Under the pieces are notes generated by a model, which saw only the letters and a list, made by a program, of their open reading frames with translations, was not told the DNA's origin and made no database searches. Below are positions 59,931 through 64,000 of a stretch of 64,000 bases of DNA, piece after piece. Position 1 is the first letter of the stretch. The number at the start of each line of letters is the position of its first letter. The stretch is from positions 1 to 64,000 of the forward strand of contig CABZPS010000001.1 in assembly GCA_902527635.1 (NCBI GenBank). The letters are read 5' to 3'. Source of the stretch: an uncultured Pelagibacteraceae bacterium (GTDB lineage Bacteria > Pseudomonadota > Alphaproteobacteria > Pelagibacterales > Pelagibacteraceae). The position numbers were made by a program, and so were the translations under genes.

Positions 59931-61484
59931 TCAATTTTTATAAATTATTTGTCTAGCTGACATTATTAGATCATCTGCTTCAGATTTCGATAATGCAAAA
60001 TCCTCCAAATATCCTTGAATCCTTATTTTTTCACCTTTTATTACGTCAAAACCCCCTGTCAATTCATCAGATGCTAAGTCAGCAAAATCCTCAAGTTTTA
60101 AAATCTTTTGCTCACCTAAAGTTAATAACATTCCGGGTGTTAAGCCTTTCAGGTTAACTAGATCGTCAGAAATTCCTAAGGCTTTGATTCTCTGTGAAAT
60201 ATCTTCTTGATCTTTTTTATGAAATTCTTTTGCTCTTTCAATCAAAGCTTTGGCTGTATCTTCCTCAATACCTTCAATTTTTTTGAAGTTATCTAAAGAG
60301 CTATCTTTAATATCATCAATAGTTGAAAAACCTTCTGCAACAAGTAATTGTCCTAGTGTTTCATCTAACTCCAGATTTTTGACAAAATTTTCTGTTTTTT
60401 CTTTAAATTCTTGTTGTCTTCTTTCAGAATCTTCTTGATCTGTCATTATATTGATTTCAAAATTTAACAATTTCGTTGCAAGTCTCACATTTTGACCTCT
60501 GCGTCCTATGGCTTTGCTTAAATTTTCCTCTGTTAAAATCACATCCAATTTTTTTCTTTCAATATCAACGTTTACTCTTTGAACATCAGCAGGTGATAAT
60601 GCATTTGAAACTAAAATTGCTGGATCCTCTGACCAATTTACTATGTCAATTTTCTCACCTTGTAATTCATTAACTACAGCTTGCACTCTTGATCCTCTCA
60701 TTCCAACACATGCACCAACTGGATCTAATGAAGTATCAATAGCTTTAACACAAATTTTTGCTCTACTTCCAGGATCTCGAGAGGATGATTTAATCTCAAT
60801 TAATCCATCATAAATCTCTGGCACTTCTTGAACAAAAAGTCTTTCCATAAATTTTGGATGAGCTCTAGATAAAAATATTTGCTGACCTTTGTTTTCTCTC
60901 CTAACATCATAACAATAAGCTTTGATTCTATCTCCAGCTTTTATATTTTCTCGAGGAATAAGCTCATTTTTTTGAATTATTGCCTCAGTTCTACCTAGAT
61001 CTACAATTACATTTCCAAATTCAAGTCTTTTCACTATCCCGCTTAAGATAGTGTCTTTTTTATCTTTAAAATCATTAAACTGCCTTTCTCTTTCTGCCTC
61101 ACGAACATTGAAATTGATTACTTGCTTAGCAGTTTGAGCAGCTATTCTACCAAAATCAAATGCTGGAAGTGGTTGAAGAACTTCGTCACCAATTTTTTTA
61201 TCTTTATTTTGCTCATTTAAAATTATTGCATCTTTTAATTTAATTTCTGTATTAGAATTTTCGGGGTTATCTGAGATTATCAACTTTCTAAAAATTTCAA
61301 TATCTCCACTCTCTCTATTAATAGCAACTTTTATTTCATTATCTTGACCGAACTTTGACTTGGCAGCTTTTGCAATACCAGTTTCCATAGAATTGATAAT
61401 TAATTCCTTGTCTATAGCTTTCTCTAAAGCTACTGCTTCAGCAATTCTTAATAGTTCTAATTTGTCAGCTCTTTTATTTAACAT
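59931..61484 (-). CDS. nusA: Transcription termination/antitermination factor NusA
   Basis: NusA N-terminal domain, S1, KH (DPVGACVGMRGSRVQAVVNEL), C-terminal repeats. Confidence 0.96.
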   Translation of the reverse strand: MLNKRADKLELLRIAEAVALEKAIDKELIINSMETGIAKAAKSKFGQDNEIKVAINRESGDIEIFRKLIISDNPENSNTEIKLKDAIILNEQNKDKKIGDEVLQPLPAFDFGRIAAQTAKQVINFNVREAERERQFNDFKDKKDTILSGIVKRLEFGNVIVDLGRTEAIIQKNELIPRENIKAGDRIKAYCYDVRRENKGQQIFLSRAHPKFMERLFVQEVPEIYDGLIEIKSSSRDPGSRAKICVKAIDTSLDPVGACVGMRGSRVQAVVNELQGEKIDIVNWSEDPAILVSNALSPADVQRVNVDIERKKLDVILTEENLSKAIGRRGQNVRLATKLLNFEINIMTDQEDSERRQQEFKEKTENFVKNLELDETLGQLLVAEGFSTIDDIKDSSLDNFKKIEGIEEDTAKALIERAKEFHKKDQEDISQRIKALGISDDLVNLKGLTPGMLLTLGEQKILKLEDFADLASDELTGGFDVIKGEKIRIQGYLEDFALSKSEADDLIMSARQIIYKN

Positions 61485-61497
61485 GTTTGTTTAATCC

Positions 61498-61526
61498 AAA
61501 AAAAAATGGGCCAAAGCCCATTTTTG
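61498..61526 (-). terminator. Intrinsic terminator-like hairpin between metK and nusA
   Basis: AAAAATGGGC-TTTG-GCCCATTTTTTTTT read on minus strand; ends about 14 nt before nusA ATG. Confidence 0.85.
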
Positions 61527-61546
61527 AAAATCGAGTATGTAATGGA

Positions 61547-61574
61547 AATATAATAAAGTTTTTTGATTATTCAA
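61547..61574 (-). promoter_or_regulatory. Putative nusA promoter upstream of the hairpin
   Basis: Minus strand TTGAAT (61574-61569), 16-nt spacer, TATATT (61552-61547). Confidence 0.45.
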
Positions 61575-61580
61575 TAAAAA

Positions 61581-62750
61581 CTATTTAGTGAAAACACTTA
61601 TTTTATCGGTATTTTCCCAAGAAAAAGATCCGTCTTTTTCAGGTGTTCTTCCAAAATGACCATAAGAAGCTGTTTTTTCATAAATAGCTTTATTTAAGCC
61701 CAACATTTCTCTTATACCTCGGGGACTTAAATCAAAATTTTCTTTAATTTTTTCTTTAACAAATCTATTTTTATCTAAATCATTATCAAAAAGATTTACA
61801 TAAATTGACAAAGGTTTTGATACTCCAATTGCATACGCTAACTGGATTAAACATTTATCAGAAATTTTTGAAGCTACAATATTTTTTGCAATATACCTTG
61901 CGGCATAAGCGGCAGATCTGTCAACTTTGGTTGGATCCTTTCCTGAAAACGCTCCACCACCATGGGGAGCAGCACCACCATATGTATCTACTATAATTTT
62001 TCTTCCTGTCAGTCCACAATCCCCATCAGGACCTCCAATGACGAAATTTCCAGTTGGATTTACATAAAATTCATCATCGTTAAAGTCTTCTATAAATTCT
62101 TTTGGAATTGACTTTAACATATATGGCCTGAGTATTTCTCTGACCTCTTTTTGACTCACGTTGGCTGAGTGCTGAGAAGATATAACCACTGACTTCACTT
62201 TTACTGGTTTTTCATTTATGTATTCAAATGTGACCTGGCTTTTAGAGTCGGGTTCAATATTTTTTAATTTTCCAGATTTTCTATCTTCAGCCATTAGTCT
62301 TAAAATTTTATGTGAGTAATGAATTGGTGCAGGCATTAAAACATCAGTTTCATCACATGCATATCCAAACATTATTCCCTGATCTCCAGCTCCTTCATCT
62401 TTATTTCCCTTGGAATCTACTCCCATCGCTATATCTGAAGATTGTGCATGAAGATGAGACTCTATTTTTGTAGCTTCTTTCCAAGTGAAACCTTCTTGAT
62501 CATAACCAATATTTTTAATGCAATCCCTAACATTTTTTATAAGATCTTCTTTATTAATCTCTGGTCCTCTCACCTCTCCGGCTAAAACAACCTTATTAGT
62601 AGTTGTAAGAGTTTCACAAGCAACTCTTGCATAAGGATCTTTAGATAAATAAGTATCTACAACCATATCAGATATTCTGTCAGAAACTTTGTCTGGATGT
62701 CCCTCAGAAACTGACTCACTAGTAAAAAGAAAATCTTTTAAATTACTCAT
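61581..62750 (-). CDS. metK: S-adenosylmethionine synthase
   Basis: [47 protein letters not shown]. Confidence 0.98.
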   Translation of the reverse strand: MSNLKDFLFTSESVSEGHPDKVSDRISDMVVDTYLSKDPYARVACETLTTTNKVVLAGEVRGPEINKEDLIKNVRDCIKNIGYDQEGFTWKEATKIESHLHAQSSDIAMGVDSKGNKDEGAGDQGIMFGYACDETDVLMPAPIHYSHKILRLMAEDRKSGKLKNIEPDSKSQVTFEYINEKPVKVKSVVISSQHSANVSQKEVREILRPYMLKSIPKEFIEDFNDDEFYVNPTGNFVIGGPDGDCGLTGRKIIVDTYGGAAPHGGGAFSGKDPTKVDRSAAYAARYIAKNIVASKISDKCLIQLAYAIGVSKPLSIYVNLFDNDLDKNRFVKEKIKENFDLSPRGIREMLGLNKAIYEKTASYGHFGRTPEKDGSFSWENTDKISVFTK

Positions 62751-64000
62751 CTTTAATCTTATTAAATGAAAAAATTAATAAAATATACAACAAAATTAAT
62801 AAGATAAATATTTTGTTTCCATATAAAGAAAATATAGTTGGATTAAATTCTCTTCTTTTTTCGAAATCAATAAAACCATCTTTGTTATAACCAATTTTTT
62901 TTTCGATCTCCCCCAGAGGATTAATTATTGCTGTCAGACCATTATTAGCTGACCTTAAGACATATTTTCCGGTTTCAATAGCCCTGAATATACTGTGAGA
63001 GAAGTGTTGCTTTGGCCCGACAGATTTACCAAACCATCCATCTTCTGATATATTTATTATAAAATCGTAATCATTATTTTTTGTCAGATTGCCACTATAA
63101 ATTATCTCATAACAGATTAATGGTAAAAATTTTAAATCTTGAAAGTTATTTTTTATATGGATAATCTTTCTTTCACCTCCTTTAGTAAAAGATCCAATGC
63201 TATTTGTGATTGTTTTTAAACCAATTTTATTAAGCAAATTTTCAAATGGAAGAAATTCACCAAAGGGAACTAAATTTATTTTATTGTAATTTTGAATTAA
63301 ATTTAATTTATTATCAATAATTGAGAGTGAATTAAAATACTTATAATTTTCATTTGATAATGATCTGCTAGAGATACCGAGTCCTATTAAATGATTTTCA
63401 CTAAAGTTTTCAGCAAACAAACTCTCATATAACTTTAATTCATCTAAATATGTATTTGGTATGATGCCTTCTGGCCACAAAAAAAAGATTTTTTTATAAG
63501 GTTCGGGTGAACTTAAATTTATCAACTCATTAAGGATGTTTTCTGCTTGATTATCAGTATAAAACCTATCTAAACTTATATTTGATCCAATTATCCTTAT
63601 CGAGTAGGGATTTTTAACGATTTTTTCATTTAAAAAACTTTGCTTATATGATTTTCCATAAAATAAAAATAATATTGGAATTAGTAAAATTAAAATAGAA
63701 ATAAAACTTTCTAATTTTGATTTTCTTAAAATGTAAATTGCAGGTGCAGAAAAAAAACTAATTATTAAAAGATTTAACGCGTATGTTCCGATAATAGATG
63801 CAAAACTTATAAAACTCAGGTTCTTCGACAGACTATAAATAAATAGGTTCCAAGGAAAACCTGTTAAAATATTTCCTCTTAAAAATTCAACTAAACCAAA
63901 AAGAAGGGAAAATAAAAAAAAAGAGCTTAATAATGTTTTTAATCCAAATTTATAAAAAATAAATGTTGCCAATCCATAGAATAGACCCAAAAAAGACGGA
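62743..64000 (-). CDS. lnt: Apolipoprotein N-acyltransferase (partial, N-terminus beyond window end)
   Basis: Nitrilase-like domain ([60 protein letters not shown]); TM-rich N-terminal half runs to the window edge. Confidence 0.92.
   Translation of the reverse strand, partial: PSFLGLFYGLATFIFYKFGLKTLLSSFFLFSLLFGLVEFLRGNILTGFPWNLFIYSLSKNLSFISFASIIGTYALNLLIISFFSAPAIYILRKSKLESFISILILLIPILFLFYGKSYKQSFLNEKIVKNPYSIRIIGSNISLDRFYTDNQAENILNELINLSSPEPYKKIFFLWPEGIIPNTYLDELKLYESLFAENFSENHLIGLGISSRSLSNENYKYFNSLSIIDNKLNLIQNYNKINLVPFGEFLPFENLLNKIGLKTITNSIGSFTKGGERKIIHIKNNFQDLKFLPLICYEIIYSGNLTKNNDYDFIINISEDGWFGKSVGPKQHFSHSIFRAIETGKYVLRSANNGLTAIINPLGEIEKKIGYNKDGFIDFEKRREFNPTIFSLYGNKIFILLILLYILLIFSFNKIKDE

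Noticed and set aside
1-64000. CRISPR arrays, prophage, transposons, toxin-antitoxin or defence islands
   Set aside because: No regularly spaced repeats, transposases, integrases or recognisable defence genes; the lone HNH protein at 33234 lacks partner genes and looks like a housekeeping-type HNH protein.

Overview
AT-rich, gene-dense chromosomal segment that looks like a streamlined alphaproteobacterium of the SAR11/Pelagibacterales type. The taxonomic call rests on base composition, codon usage and gene order, not on a database search. Most of the window is core housekeeping: lepA, pheTS, rplT-rpmI-infC-thrS, gltBD, a pyruvate dehydrogenase pair, a Suv3-type helicase/TerB/ferredoxin/CarD block, argH-lysA, dnaN-dnaA-rpsT-mutM, ubiE-ubiB-coaBC-dut, fabABI with an Irr-like regulator and katG, pnp-rpsO-rbfA-infB-nusA, metK and lnt. 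Two tRNAs are present, Arg-ACG and Leu-CAA. No CRISPR array, prophage or transposon was seen, and I see no large undescribed defence or biosynthetic system. The most interesting signals are small: (1) an untracked 25-aa protein made only of Lys/Arg/Ala (plus Met1), with its own promoter, 5' hairpin, Shine-Dalgarno and a bidirectional terminator shared with a CarD protein that has a long Lys-rich arm; (2) a homodimeric-type pyruvate dehydrogenase E1 carrying an N-terminal lipoyl domain nearly duplicated from the adjacent E2; (3) an iron-control islet with two Irr/ICE-like palindromes around katG-irr-fabA and a pair of inverted Fur-box-like sequences upstream of an untracked Cys-rich zinc-ribbon-like small protein; (4) an intrinsic terminator between the apparent nusA promoter and the nusA start codon; (5) recurrent 4-nt shared-stop overlaps at convergent gene pairs; (6) repeated TGTG-type motifs in the rpsT-dnaA intergenic region.
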